33,207 bases of DNA. It comes from Mycobacterium arosiense ATCC BAA-1401 = DSM 45069 (GTDB taxonomy: Bacteria; Actinomycetota; Actinomycetes; Mycobacteriales; Mycobacteriaceae). Position 1 is the first letter of the stretch; every line of letters begins with the position of its first letter. The notes under the pieces are model-generated. The model had not been told where the DNA came from. It saw only the letters and a list, made by a program, of their open reading frames with translations, and ran no database searches. A program made the position numbers and the translations under genes. Below, in pieces: positions 16,166 through 24,356 of this stretch. The stretch covers positions 1 to 33,207 of the forward strand of contig NZ_MVHG01000058.1 in assembly GCF_002086125.1 (NCBI RefSeq), in the 5' to 3' direction.

Positions 16166-17292
16166 CCGACGTTCTGGTATCCGGCGCCAGCGTGGCGGGA
16201 ACGGCGACCGCGTTCTGGCTTGGCCGCCATGGCTTTTCCGTGACCGTGGTAGAGCGCCATCGGGGGCCGCGGCCCGGCGGCCAGGCGATCGACGTGCGGG
16301 GGCCGGCGCTCACGGTGCTCGAACGGATGGGGCTGTTGGGCGCCGCCCAGAAGCGCAAGACGCAAATCCGGGGCTCCTCCGTCGTCGACCGGGACGGCAA
16401 CGAATTGTCACGCGACACCGAATCGACGCCAACCGGCGGGCCTATCGACGGCCCCGACATCGAGCTGTTGCGCGACGACCTGGTCGAATTGCTTTACGGC
16501 GCAAGCCAATGGACGGCCGAGTACCTCTTCGACGACACCATCACCGCTCTGGAGGATGACGACGCGTCGGTCCGGGTGACCTTCGAGCGCGCCGCGCCGC
16601 GCAGTTTCGACCTCGTCATCGGCGCCGACGGATTGCACTCCACTGTGCGGCGTTTGGTGTTCGGGCCGGAGGACGACTTCATCGAGAGGCTGGGCACATA
16701 CGCCGCGATTTTTACCGTGCCCAATTTTCTAAACCTGGACTACTGGCAGATGTGGCACTACGGCGACTCCACCATGGCCGGGGTGTACAGCGCGCGCAAC
16801 AACGCCGAGGCGCGGGCCATGCTGGGCTTCATGGACAGCGATCTGCGGATCGACTACCGCGACACCGAGGCTCAATTCGCCGAGCTGGAGCGGCGGATGG
16901 CCGGCGACGGCTGGGTCCGCCCGCGACTGCTGGAGTACATGCGCAGCGCGCCGGACTTCTACTTCGACGAGATGTCACAGATCAAGATGGATCGCTGGGC
17001 GCGGGGCCGCGTGGCGCTGGTCGGTGACGCCGGATACTGCTGCTCACCCCTGTCGGGCCAGGGCACCAGCGTAGCGCTGCTGGGTGCCTACATCCTGGCC
17101 GGCGAGCTCAAGGCGGCCGCGGCGGGCGAGACGCTCGACCACGTGGCCGGTTTCGCCAACTACCACCGCGAGTTCAGCGACTACGTCAACCGCAACCAAT
17201 GGCTGGTCGTGGACAACATTCCGGGCGGTGCGCCGATACCCCAGGAGGTGTTCGACCGCATCGTCGCCTCGATCACCCTCAAGGAGTACTGA
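16162..17292 (+). CDS. FAD-dependent monooxygenase, PHBH fold (Rv1260 type)
   Basis: A 376-residue group A flavoprotein monooxygenase. The Rossmann motif reads VLVSGASVAGTATAFWL (4-20, GxSxxG) and ends in VVERH with Glu31 as the ribose-binding acidic residue. The DG motif is VIGADGLHSTVR (about 152-163). The GD motif is RVALVGDAGYCCSPLSGQGT (about 281-300), followed by ALLGAYILAGEL. Such enzymes hydroxylate aromatic or polyketide-like substrates with NAD(P)H; the substrate is unknown. The start is GTG overlapping the udgB stop by 4 nt, so the two are translationally coupled; a repair enzyme paired with a monooxygenase has no obvious functional explanation. In M. tuberculosis the same pair is Rv1259-Rv1260. 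Confidence 0.88.
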   Translation: MTDVLVSGASVAGTATAFWLGRHGFSVTVVERHRGPRPGGQAIDVRGPALTVLERMGLLGAAQKRKTQIRGSSVVDRDGNELSRDTESTPTGGPIDGPDIELLRDDLVELLYGASQWTAEYLFDDTITALEDDDASVRVTFERAAPRSFDLVIGADGLHSTVRRLVFGPEDDFIERLGTYAAIFTVPNFLNLDYWQMWHYGDSTMAGVYSARNNAEARAMLGFMDSDLRIDYRDTEAQFAELERRMAGDGWVRPRLLEYMRSAPDFYFDEMSQIKMDRWARGRVALVGDAGYCCSPLSGQGTSVALLGAYILAGELKAAAAGETLDHVAGFANYHREFSDYVNRNQWLVVDNIPGGAPIPQEVFDRIVASITLKEY

Positions 17293-17335
17293 GCCGCGCG
17301 GGAACGTTTGCCGGCCCGCGCGCGTTGACGCCATC

Positions 17336-18367
17336 GTGCGTCTTTCCGTCCTCGATCTCATCCCGGTGCGCACCGATCAGAGCACCGGCGATGCGCTGGC
17401 GGCCACCCTGCAGCTGGCACAGGCCGCGGATCGGCTGGGCTTCACCCGCTACTGGGTCGCCGAGCACCACAACATGCCGTCGGTGGGTGCCACCAGCCCA
17501 CCGGTGGTGCTCGCCTACCTGGCCGCACAGACCTCGCAGGTTCGACTCGGCTCGGGTGGCGTGATGCTGCCCAATCATGCGGCGCTGGCGGTGGCCGAGC
17601 AGTTCGCGCTGCTGGAAGCCGCCGCCCCGGGCCGCATCGACCTCGGCATCGGCCGCGCACCCGGCTCCGATCCGGTGACCTCGTATGCGCTGCGCGGCGG
17701 CCGGGACGATCGTGACATCGAGAACTTCCCCGAGTATCTCGACGACGTGGCGGCGCTGATGAGCGCTCGCGGCGTACGCGTTCCGCTGCGCTCGGGTGAT
17801 TACACCCTCAAGGCCACCCCGGCCGCGGTGGGCGAACCGCGGCTGTGGCTGCTGGGTTCGTCGATGTATTCGGCGCATCTGGCCGCCGCCAAGGGGTTGC
17901 CGTACGTGTTCGCACATCACTTCTCCGGCAACGGAACCGAAGAGGCGCTCGAGGTCTACCGTTCGCGATTCACGCCCAGCGAGCTGACCGCCGAGCCGCT
18001 GACATTCTTGACGGTGAACGCCGCGGTGGCCGAAACCCGCGAGGAGGCAACGGCTTTGATGTTGCCCAACCTGCAGATGATGGCCCGGTTGCGGACCGGG
18101 CAGCCGCTCGGGCCGGTGCCGCTGGTCGAGGAGGCGGCCCTCGCCCGGTTGACCGGCCAGCAGCAGCGGATCGTGGAAAGCGGACTGCAGCGCGCCGTCC
18201 TGGGGGCGCCGGCCGAGGCCGCCGAGCAGATCCGGGCACTGGCCGACCGGTTCGGCGTGGACGAAGTCATGGTCAACCCGGTGGCGTCGGCCCGCCGCGG
18301 CACCGATCCCGGCACCGGGCCGGCGCGGGTCGCGACGCTGGAACTGCTGGCCAAAGAGCTGTTCTGA
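17336..18367 (+). CDS. LLM-class (luciferase-like) flavin-dependent oxidoreductase
   Basis: A 343-residue TIM-barrel protein of the bacterial luciferase family, group resembling E. coli YhbW/MsnO8. Diagnostic segments: LSVLDLIPVRTDQSTGDAL at the N-terminus, GFTRYWVAEHHNMPSVGATS, RLGSGGVMLPNHAALAVAEQ, GRIDLGIGRAPGSDP, and a C-terminal half containing EAAEQIRALADRFGVDEVMV. Members use FMNH2 or F420; which one cannot be told here. The GTG at 17336 was chosen because family similarity begins there; the frame is open farther upstream but inside the monooxygenase gene. It follows that gene by 43 bp on the same strand and converges with the c-di-GMP gene (18 bp between stops). It occupies the place where M. 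tuberculosis has Rv1261c, which is unrelated. Confidence 0.88.
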   Translation: MRLSVLDLIPVRTDQSTGDALAATLQLAQAADRLGFTRYWVAEHHNMPSVGATSPPVVLAYLAAQTSQVRLGSGGVMLPNHAALAVAEQFALLEAAAPGRIDLGIGRAPGSDPVTSYALRGGRDDRDIENFPEYLDDVAALMSARGVRVPLRSGDYTLKATPAAVGEPRLWLLGSSMYSAHLAAAKGLPYVFAHHFSGNGTEEALEVYRSRFTPSELTAEPLTFLTVNAAVAETREEATALMLPNLQMMARLRTGQPLGPVPLVEEAALARLTGQQQRIVESGLQRAVLGAPAEAAEQIRALADRFGVDEVMVNPVASARRGTDPGTGPARVATLELLAKELF

Positions 18368-18385
18368 AGCCCCGGGCGGTCCCGC

Positions 18386-21300
18386 TCACCCGTTGGACTG
18401 GCTCGGGTGGGGGTGGGGTGCATGCTTGGCGATCCATTCCCGTAGGTCATCCGGCGGCAACGGCGGGGTGTGTACGAAGCCCTGGGTGATGGTGCAGCCA
18501 TACCGGCGCAGGGCGTTAAGAGTGGCCTCGTTCTCAACCCCCTCGGCGACCAGATCGGCGCCCAGGTTGGACGCCAGCGCCACCGTCGAGCGCACGATGG
18601 CGACCGAGCGTGCGTCGTGAGCCAAGCGCGCCACGAAAATCCGGTCCAGCTTCAGCTCGTCGACCGAAACCTCCTGCAGCCGAGCCAAAGACGACCAGCC
18701 GGTGCCGTAATCGTCGAGCGAGATCCGGATTCCCAGGCTCTGCAGCGCGGCTACGGTGTTGCGGGAACGCACGGAGTCCACCAGTGCGCTCTCGGTGATC
18801 TCGAGAATCAGCGCCTCGGCGGGCAGGTCGTAGTTGGCGAGCAGTCGCTCGACGGCGCCTACGAGTTCGATGTCCAGCAGGTTGGTCGTCGACAGGTTCA
18901 CCGCGACGGTGAGCGGCATGCCCTGCTCGCGCCAGGAGCGGACCTGGGCGAGAGCCATGCTCAGCGTGCGGTTGGAGATCTTGCGCATCAGCCCGGCGCG
19001 TTCGGCGACGGACAGAAACTCCTCGGGCAGCAGTGTCCCGCGCGTGGGGTGTTGCCAGCGCAGCACCGCCTCGACGCTGTGGACGCTGTGGTCGCGACCG
19101 TCGATTTTGGGTTGGTAGTGCAGTTTTAGCTCGTCGGTATCGAACAACGCCGTGCGCAGTTCCTCGATGAGGCTGGGGTCGTTGTCGCGATACGCCTCGA
19201 ACGAGGCGTCGTAAACCGCGATCTTGCTGCGAGCGGATTTGGCGTGGGCCGTGGTGATTTCGGCGCGGTTCAGCAGCTCCCGGGGGGAGTCGCAGTGGTC
19301 GGGGCACAGCGCGATGGCGATGCGGGCGTCCACTTGCACGGTGATCGGGTCCAAAGCGATTGGCTCACTGAGGGCTTCGAGCAGCCGACCCGCCGAAGCG
19401 CTGGCCGCGGTGAGGTTGGCCCCATCCGACAGCAGCACGGCGAACTGGTCTTCGCCCACCCGGGCGAGCAGATCGTCACGACGGACGCAGCCGGCTAACC
19501 GGTTTGCGATGTGGCACAGTAGCTCGTCGCCGAACTGTCTGCCGATAGAGTCGGTGATCTCGTGAAAATCGCTCAGGCTCAACAACAGCAGGGCCTGGCG
19601 CGCGTGGGCTCGGGTCGGCAGCGACGGACTGTCCGGTGGCGGCGAAACGGGCAACCCGGTCAGGGCCGTCGCCAGCGCGCGCCGGTTGGGCAGCGCCGTC
19701 AGCTCGTCGGTCATGGCGACTTTGTCGTTGCTCTCCAGCAGGGTGACGTCCCGGAAAGTCAGCGCAAACCGCCCAGCTGCCATGACCAGGCTCAACGCGG
19801 CCAGCGTCGCGGCGAGCCGCGAAATGTGGGCCAGCACAATCACGCCCAACGCGACGATGGCGGACGCCACCGGAGTGGCGTAGGGCGCGATTCGGCCTGG
19901 GGATGGCGGCTTGATCGACGACGATCTGGTCCAACTCGCCGTCGCGATGAGCAACGACGACGCGGCCCAGCAAGCATCCAGCAGGGAGCCGGTCCGATAC
20001 AAGCCGGCCGACGTCTCGAACAGGTAAGCCGCGTCCGCGAACGCAAACAGGACCAGTCCGACCACCAGCAGCGCCCACCGAATCTCGCTGCGCCAGCCGA
20101 GGATCGGCAACATGCCGGCCGCCAATGCCAGCAGCAGCAAATCGCTCCACGGGTAGGCGATGCCCACCCACACCGTAGCCGGGGCGCGTACCGCGGCCGC
20201 CCGGATCGGTCCCGCCGTCAGCGCCGCGGCAACGGCCGCCAACGTGAGGGCGCAGATGAGCGAGTCGAGCTGAACCGGGATCGGCAGCCGTCTGAGCCGT
20301 GCCCGCATGAGCAGCACCAGCCCCGCGTAAACGAAGGGGTAGTACGCGAGATACTCCGGGTCGGCCACCGACGGCGATCTTCCGTTGGGCACCCACACGG
20401 CATAGACAACGTCACCCACGGCCGAGGACGCCATTCCGGCGGCGATCAGAGCCCAGGCCAACCGATCGGCCGAAACACGGTATGCGCGAAGGGTGATCAG
20501 CCCGGCCGCGACTACGGTCAGCGCCGTGTACAGGGCCGCGGCGGAGAAAATGCCGTGCCCGGCATCGGGGCGGACAAGACTGGACACGGTGAAAGCGACC
20601 AGTCCGATCGCCAACACCGCCAGAGCGGCCCGGACGTCGCGAGGGGGCCAGGGAACAGCGTCGGGCGCATCCTCGGACGGCGGCGTGGCGGTCGCGACCC
20701 CGGAGGCCGGTGGCGAGTCCTGCGATGTCTCGCCGTCACTGTCAACAGCGCGGGATGCAACCGAGGGCCTGTTCGAAACCGGCGCCGCCGGAAACGCATA
20801 CGGCAGCGGCAGGTCGGGCATGAAACTGCGAATGCATTGGCCACCCTCGCGTTTGGCCGCGTACATGGCCAGGTCGGCGTGCCGCAGCAGCTGATCCGTC
20901 GAGCAAGCCGACGCGCCGGTGCACACCGTGAATCCGATGCTCGGCCGCACCGTGATCGGAATGCCTTCGATCATGATGGCGCCGGTGAACGCGTCGAGGA
21001 TCCGATGCGCGGCCGCCTGCGATTCCTCGACAGAAGTCTCGATGACCGCAGCGAATTCGTCGCCACCGAGTCGGGCGATGGTGCCCTGTTCGCCCAGCGC
21101 CGCGGTGAGCCGGCCGGCCACCCGAACAAGGAGTTCGTCACCGGCCGGATGGCCCAGGGCGTCGTTGACCGCCTTGAAGTTGTCGAGGTCCAAACACAAC
21201 ACCGCTATGGGCGTGCCGTTGGGATGCCGGCGCGCGACGGCCTGCTCCAGCCTGTGTACAAACAAGGCGCGGTTGGCCAGCCCAGTCAGATTGTCGCGAA

Positions 21301-22312
21301 AGGCCTCCCGGGTGACCTCCGACAGCAGATTCTGGTTCTCGACCAAGACGACGAACTGCCGGGCCAATACGGCGGCCACCAGTACGCCCAACCCCGCGAG
21401 CGTCGGATCGTGCACCGAGTTGTCCGCCGCATGCGCCCAGCCGACCAGGGCCGCCAGGATCAGCGGCAGGTACGGCAGCCACAGCCGGGCGGGGAATTCG
21501 ATTTCCTCCGGCGATGCCGGCGTCGGACTTTCGCGCGCAGCGGCCAATCCAGCCAGCGTGAACATCCCGAGTCCCGATATCCGGATCAGGTCACCAGCAC
21601 CGCCGGTGTGATAGCTGCCGACGCCGGTGTAGAAGACCATCAACATGTCGGCAATGGCGATCGTCGCGACGCCGCTGGCGACCAGGGTCCGGCTGGGACG
21701 CTCGCCGGGGCGCGCCCGCGCCAGCATCAAAACCGCCGTCGTCAGCAGCACGATGTCGCTGAAAATTTCCGCCAGCGTCGCCAGCCGCGTGCCGGTGTGC
21801 TCCCGCAGCTGTGTTTCGACGACGAACACCCACGAGATGACGAACAGTGAAGTCGCCACGATGAGGCCGTCGAGCAGCAGCCGCCGGGGGCTGTTGCGCG
21901 ACACCTTGGACAGCAGCACCAATGACGCCATGGCGCCGAATGGGTACAACAGCAACACGATCTCGGAGGCCGCCGGGTTTGCGGCGTGGTCGAATTCCGG
22001 TCGCACGTCGTAGACCGCCCAGATGCCCTCGCCCATCGCCCAGCCGAGTAGGGCCGTCACCAGCGCCAGCCAGCCGTAGCGCTGCCGTCGGGCCTTAAGG
22101 CGCGCCGCGCGAACGGCGCATAACGCTGCGAAAATCAGACATGCCACCACGACGCCCTCGTTGATCGGCCGCGTTCCGTAAGGGCCGTGCCATCCGCGGA
22201 TAGAGGAGAGCAGGATCAACAGCTCAGCGACGCCGTATGCGCCGGCGAGCATCCACCCGACGCGCGGGGGCACCCCCGACCGCCGCCACGGGTTTATCGC
22301 CCAGCGTTCCAT
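18386..22312 (-). CDS. Membrane c-di-GMP enzyme: duplicated membrane-GGDEF modules plus C-terminal EAL
   Basis: A 1308-residue protein counted from the ATG at 22312, which has GGAG 5 nt upstream; a GTG at 22366 would add 18 residues but lacks an RBS. Order: polytopic membrane module 1 (about 15-325); GGDEF1 (about 335-495) with LDLDNFKAVND and intact GGDEF at 416-420; a Pro/Ser/Asp linker; polytopic module 2 (about 560-850); degenerate GGDEF2 (about 865-1030) with GEDQF at 953-957 and serines at 912/914 replacing the metal-site aspartates; EAL domain (about 1045-1295). The EAL residues look complete: E1081 in EAV, N1139, E1171, D1200-D1201, K1221, E1257, Q1277. GGDEF1 has no RxxD I-site; GGDEF2 has RRDD (944-947) at the canonical distance. 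It probably both makes and breaks c-di-GMP at the inner membrane. It is absent from this locus in M. tuberculosis. Confidence 0.9.
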   Translation of the reverse strand: MERWAINPWRRSGVPPRVGWMLAGAYGVAELLILLSSIRGWHGPYGTRPINEGVVVACLIFAALCAVRAARLKARRQRYGWLALVTALLGWAMGEGIWAVYDVRPEFDHAANPAASEIVLLLYPFGAMASLVLLSKVSRNSPRRLLLDGLIVATSLFVISWVFVVETQLREHTGTRLATLAEIFSDIVLLTTAVLMLARARPGERPSRTLVASGVATIAIADMLMVFYTGVGSYHTGGAGDLIRISGLGMFTLAGLAAARESPTPASPEEIEFPARLWLPYLPLILAALVGWAHAADNSVHDPTLAGLGVLVAAVLARQFVVLVENQNLLSEVTREAFRDNLTGLANRALFVHRLEQAVARRHPNGTPIAVLCLDLDNFKAVNDALGHPAGDELLVRVAGRLTAALGEQGTIARLGGDEFAAVIETSVEESQAAAHRILDAFTGAIMIEGIPITVRPSIGFTVCTGASACSTDQLLRHADLAMYAAKREGGQCIRSFMPDLPLPYAFPAAPVSNRPSVASRAVDSDGETSQDSPPASGVATATPPSEDAPDAVPWPPRDVRAALAVLAIGLVAFTVSSLVRPDAGHGIFSAAALYTALTVVAAGLITLRAYRVSADRLAWALIAAGMASSAVGDVVYAVWVPNGRSPSVADPEYLAYYPFVYAGLVLLMRARLRRLPIPVQLDSLICALTLAAVAAALTAGPIRAAAVRAPATVWVGIAYPWSDLLLLALAAGMLPILGWRSEIRWALLVVGLVLFAFADAAYLFETSAGLYRTGSLLDACWAASSLLIATASWTRSSSIKPPSPGRIAPYATPVASAIVALGVIVLAHISRLAATLAALSLVMAAGRFALTFRDVTLLESNDKVAMTDELTALPNRRALATALTGLPVSPPPDSPSLPTRAHARQALLLLSLSDFHEITDSIGRQFGDELLCHIANRLAGCVRRDDLLARVGEDQFAVLLSDGANLTAASASAGRLLEALSEPIALDPITVQVDARIAIALCPDHCDSPRELLNRAEITTAHAKSARSKIAVYDASFEAYRDNDPSLIEELRTALFDTDELKLHYQPKIDGRDHSVHSVEAVLRWQHPTRGTLLPEEFLSVAERAGLMRKISNRTLSMALAQVRSWREQGMPLTVAVNLSTTNLLDIELVGAVERLLANYDLPAEALILEITESALVDSVRSRNTVAALQSLGIRISLDDYGTGWSSLARLQEVSVDELKLDRIFVARLAHDARSVAIVRSTVALASNLGADLVAEGVENEATLNALRRYGCTITQGFVHTPPLPPDDLREWIAKHAPHPHPSQSNG

Positions 22313-22443
22313 CACCGCTCCAGCCGATCCCCTGCTGTGTGGCGAAGCAATGCACAACTTCGCCACGAGTCAATGGGCATTAAACCGCTGGCAATGTTGA
22401 TGAAGTGTCGCTTTTGCCAGGTTGGGGCCGCGCCCGACGGTCG

Positions 22444-22460
22444 CCGATTAAGTTAATCGG
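22444..22460. promoter_or_regulatory. Perfect 17-bp palindrome overlapping the HIT gene stop
   Basis: CCGATTAA-G-TTAATCGG: arms of 8 bp around one base. It includes the HIT stop codon (TAA on the minus strand, 22455-22453) and lies 132 bp upstream of the c-di-GMP gene start on the same strand. It could be a transcription-factor site or a weak hairpin; there is no T-run after it, so a standard intrinsic terminator is unlikely. Confidence 0.5.
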
Positions 22461-22887
22461 GCTGACTTGCATCGATGCGGGCCAGCGCGTTGCGCAGAAT
22501 CTGGCCGGTGGCGTCCCGGTCCGGGTCGCGGCGCAGCAGCATTCCCCTGGCCACCGACAGCTTGTCGCCGTTGCGGCGGGGTAACACGTGCAGGTGGATG
22601 TGGAACACGCTCTGAAAAGCGGCGCGGCCGTCGTTGACGACGATGTTCGTGGCGTCGGCGAGTTCGGTGGTCCGCGCGGCCCGCGCGATGCGTTGGCCCA
22701 GGGTGACCATCCCGGCCAGGGTCTCCGGCGCGGTGTCGGTGAGGTCGACGCTGTGCCGCTTGGGCAGCACCAGCGTGTGGCCGCGGGTGAACGGGCGGAT
22801 GTCGAGGATGGCCAGGTAGTCGTCGTCTTCGTAGATCCGGATGGCCGGGGCTTCGCCGGCGACGATCGCGCAGAACACGCAGGACAT
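22453..22887 (-). CDS. HIT-family nucleotide-binding protein (Rv1262c type)
   Basis: A 144-residue histidine-triad protein, the same length as Rv1262c. The HIT motif reads HIHLHVLP, with active-site histidines at 96, 98 and 100. Other family blocks: MSCVFCAIVAGEAPA at the start (Cys3 and Cys6 as a possible metal pair), RPFTRGHTLVLPKRH (31-45) and NDGRAAFQSVFH. HIT proteins hydrolyse nucleoside phosphoramidates or dinucleoside polyphosphates; the natural substrate here is unknown. The ATG at 22887 is preferred over an upstream opening because similarity begins there and a TANNNT element lies 7 nt before it. It is divergent from amiB2 (83 bp) and in line with the c-di-GMP gene, 140 bp downstream. 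Confidence 0.92.
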   Translation of the reverse strand: MSCVFCAIVAGEAPAIRIYEDDDYLAILDIRPFTRGHTLVLPKRHSVDLTDTAPETLAGMVTLGQRIARAARTTELADATNIVVNDGRAAFQSVFHIHLHVLPRRNGDKLSVARGMLLRRDPDRDATGQILRNALARIDASQPD

Positions 22888-22894
22888 GTCGCCC

Positions 22895-22900
22895 ACGGTA
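22895..22900 (-). promoter_or_regulatory. Candidate -10 element giving a leaderless HIT mRNA
   Basis: TACCGT on the minus strand fits TANNNT and ends exactly 7 nt before the ATG at 22887, the spacing expected when transcription starts at the initiation codon. There is no Shine-Dalgarno in front of this ATG, consistent with a leaderless message. Confidence 0.5.
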
Positions 22901-22958
22901 CTGGTTGCTTCGCCCTGGCTACGCCGAGACCAGCCGGGGCCCGGCACGAATTGCGGGA

Positions 22959-22964
22959 TAGTCT
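22959..22964 (+). promoter_or_regulatory. Candidate -10 element giving a leaderless amiB2 mRNA
   Basis: TAGTCT fits TANNNT and lies 6 nt before the GTG at 22971, so the transcript would start at the initiation codon. No Shine-Dalgarno is present. It shares an 83-bp divergent region with the HIT promoter. Confidence 0.5.
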
Positions 22965-22970
22965 ACGGCG

Positions 22971-24356
22971 GTGAACGATCTCGCCTTCGCCGGCGCGGCG
23001 GCACAAGCGCGCATGCTGGCCAACGGTGAACTGACCGCGCCTGAGTTGCTCGAGGTCTACCTGGGGCGGATAGCGCGGCTGGACAACCAGTTGCGTTGCT
23101 ACCGCCTGGTGCTCGCCGACCGAGCTCGGCACGAGGCCGCGGTGGCGCAGGAGCGTCTGGATGCGGGCGAGCGGCTGCCGCTGCTCGGCGTGCCGATCGC
23201 GATCAAAGACGATGTCGACGTCGCCGGGGAGGTCACGACCTTCGGCAGCGGCGGACATCGGCCCGCGGTCAACTCCGACGCGGAGGTGGTGCGCCGGTTG
23301 CGCGCCGCGGGTGCGGTGATCATCGGCAAGACCAATGTGCCCGAGCTGATGATGCTCCCCTACACCGAGTCGATGACCTTCGGAGCCACCCGCAATCCGT
23401 GGGATCCCACCCGTACCCCGGGCGGCAGCAGCGGGGGAAGCGCCGCCGCGGTCGCCGCCGGGCTGGCCCCGCTGGCCTTGGGATCCGACGGGGGCGGCTC
23501 GATTCGCATCCCGGCGACGTGGTGTGGGCTGTTCGGCCTGAAGCCGCAGCGCGACCGCGTGTCGTTGGAACCGCACGACGATGCCTGGTACGGGCTGAGC
23601 GTCAACGGCCCGATCGCGCGCTCGGTGCTGGACGCGGCCGTGTTCCTGGATGCGACGTCGACGGTGCCCGGTCCCGAAGGGGAGTTCGTGACCGCGGCGG
23701 GTCGCAATCCCGGCCGGTTGCGAATTGCGTTGAGCACCAAGGTGCCGACCCCGTTGCCGGTCCGGGTGGGTAAGGCGGAGCTGACGGCGGTCGACCAGGC
23801 CGGTGCGCTGCTGCGCGACCTCGGCCATGACGTCATCACTGCCGATCCCGAGTATCCGGCGTCGGCGATGTTCGCCAACTATCTACCCCGGTACTTGCGG
23901 GGTATCTGCGACGACGCCGACGCCCTGGCCCATCCGGAACGACTCGAAGCGCGCACCCGCAGCATGGCCCGCTTGGGGTCTTTCTTCTCGGACCGGCGGA
24001 TGGAGGCCATCCGGGCGAATGAGGAGGCCGTGATCTCGCGGATTCAGGCGATCTTCGACGACGTCGACGTCGTCGTCACCCCCGGCACGGCGACGGGCCC
24101 CTCGCGCATTGGCGCCTATCAACGCCGCGGCGCCGTGTCGACGCTGCTGCGGGTCGGTCGATACGTTCCCTACCAACAGATTTGGAACCTGACCGGGCAG
24201 CCCGCAGCGGTGCTGCCCTGGGACCTCGACGGCGACCGGCTGCCGCTGTCGGTCCAACTCGTCGGCAGGCCCTATGACGAGGCGACGCTGTTGTCGCTGT
24301 CGGCACAGATCGAAGCGGCCCGACCGTGGGCCCTTCGCCGACCGCCGGTCTCCTAA
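22971..24356 (+). CDS. amiB2: Amidase signature enzyme AmiB2
   Basis: A 461-residue amidase signature (AS) hydrolase that would convert carboxylic amides to acid and ammonia. The Ser-cisSer-Lys triad is visible: Lys79 in PIAIKDDVDVAG, Ser153 in the glycine/serine loop GGSSGGSAAAVAAGL (151-165), and nucleophile Ser177 in GSDGGGSIRIPA. The Ser153-Ser177 spacing of 24 equals that of FAAH. It agrees with Rv1263 in length and position. The GTG start at 22971 is supported by a TANNNT element 6 nt upstream and by homology beginning at once. The stop overlaps the stop of the convergent DNA glycosylase gene by 3 nt. Substrate unknown; it is not GatA, since no gatB/gatC are adjacent. Confidence 0.92.
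   Translation: MNDLAFAGAAAQARMLANGELTAPELLEVYLGRIARLDNQLRCYRLVLADRARHEAAVAQERLDAGERLPLLGVPIAIKDDVDVAGEVTTFGSGGHRPAVNSDAEVVRRLRAAGAVIIGKTNVPELMMLPYTESMTFGATRNPWDPTRTPGGSSGGSAAAVAAGLAPLALGSDGGGSIRIPATWCGLFGLKPQRDRVSLEPHDDAWYGLSVNGPIARSVLDAAVFLDATSTVPGPEGEFVTAAGRNPGRLRIALSTKVPTPLPVRVGKAELTAVDQAGALLRDLGHDVITADPEYPASAMFANYLPRYLRGICDDADALAHPERLEARTRSMARLGSFFSDRRMEAIRANEEAVISRIQAIFDDVDVVVTPGTATGPSRIGAYQRRGAVSTLLRVGRYVPYQQIWNLTGQPAAVLPWDLDGDRLPLSVQLVGRPYDEATLLSLSAQIEAARPWALRRPPVS

Noticed and set aside
17084..17335. N-terminal extension of the LLM oxidoreductase
   Set aside because: It lies inside the upstream monooxygenase gene in another frame; family similarity begins at the GTG at 17336.
22380..23828. 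482-codon minus-strand frame across the HIT and amiB2 genes
   Set aside because: It is antisense to amiB2 and out of frame with HIT; no family features.
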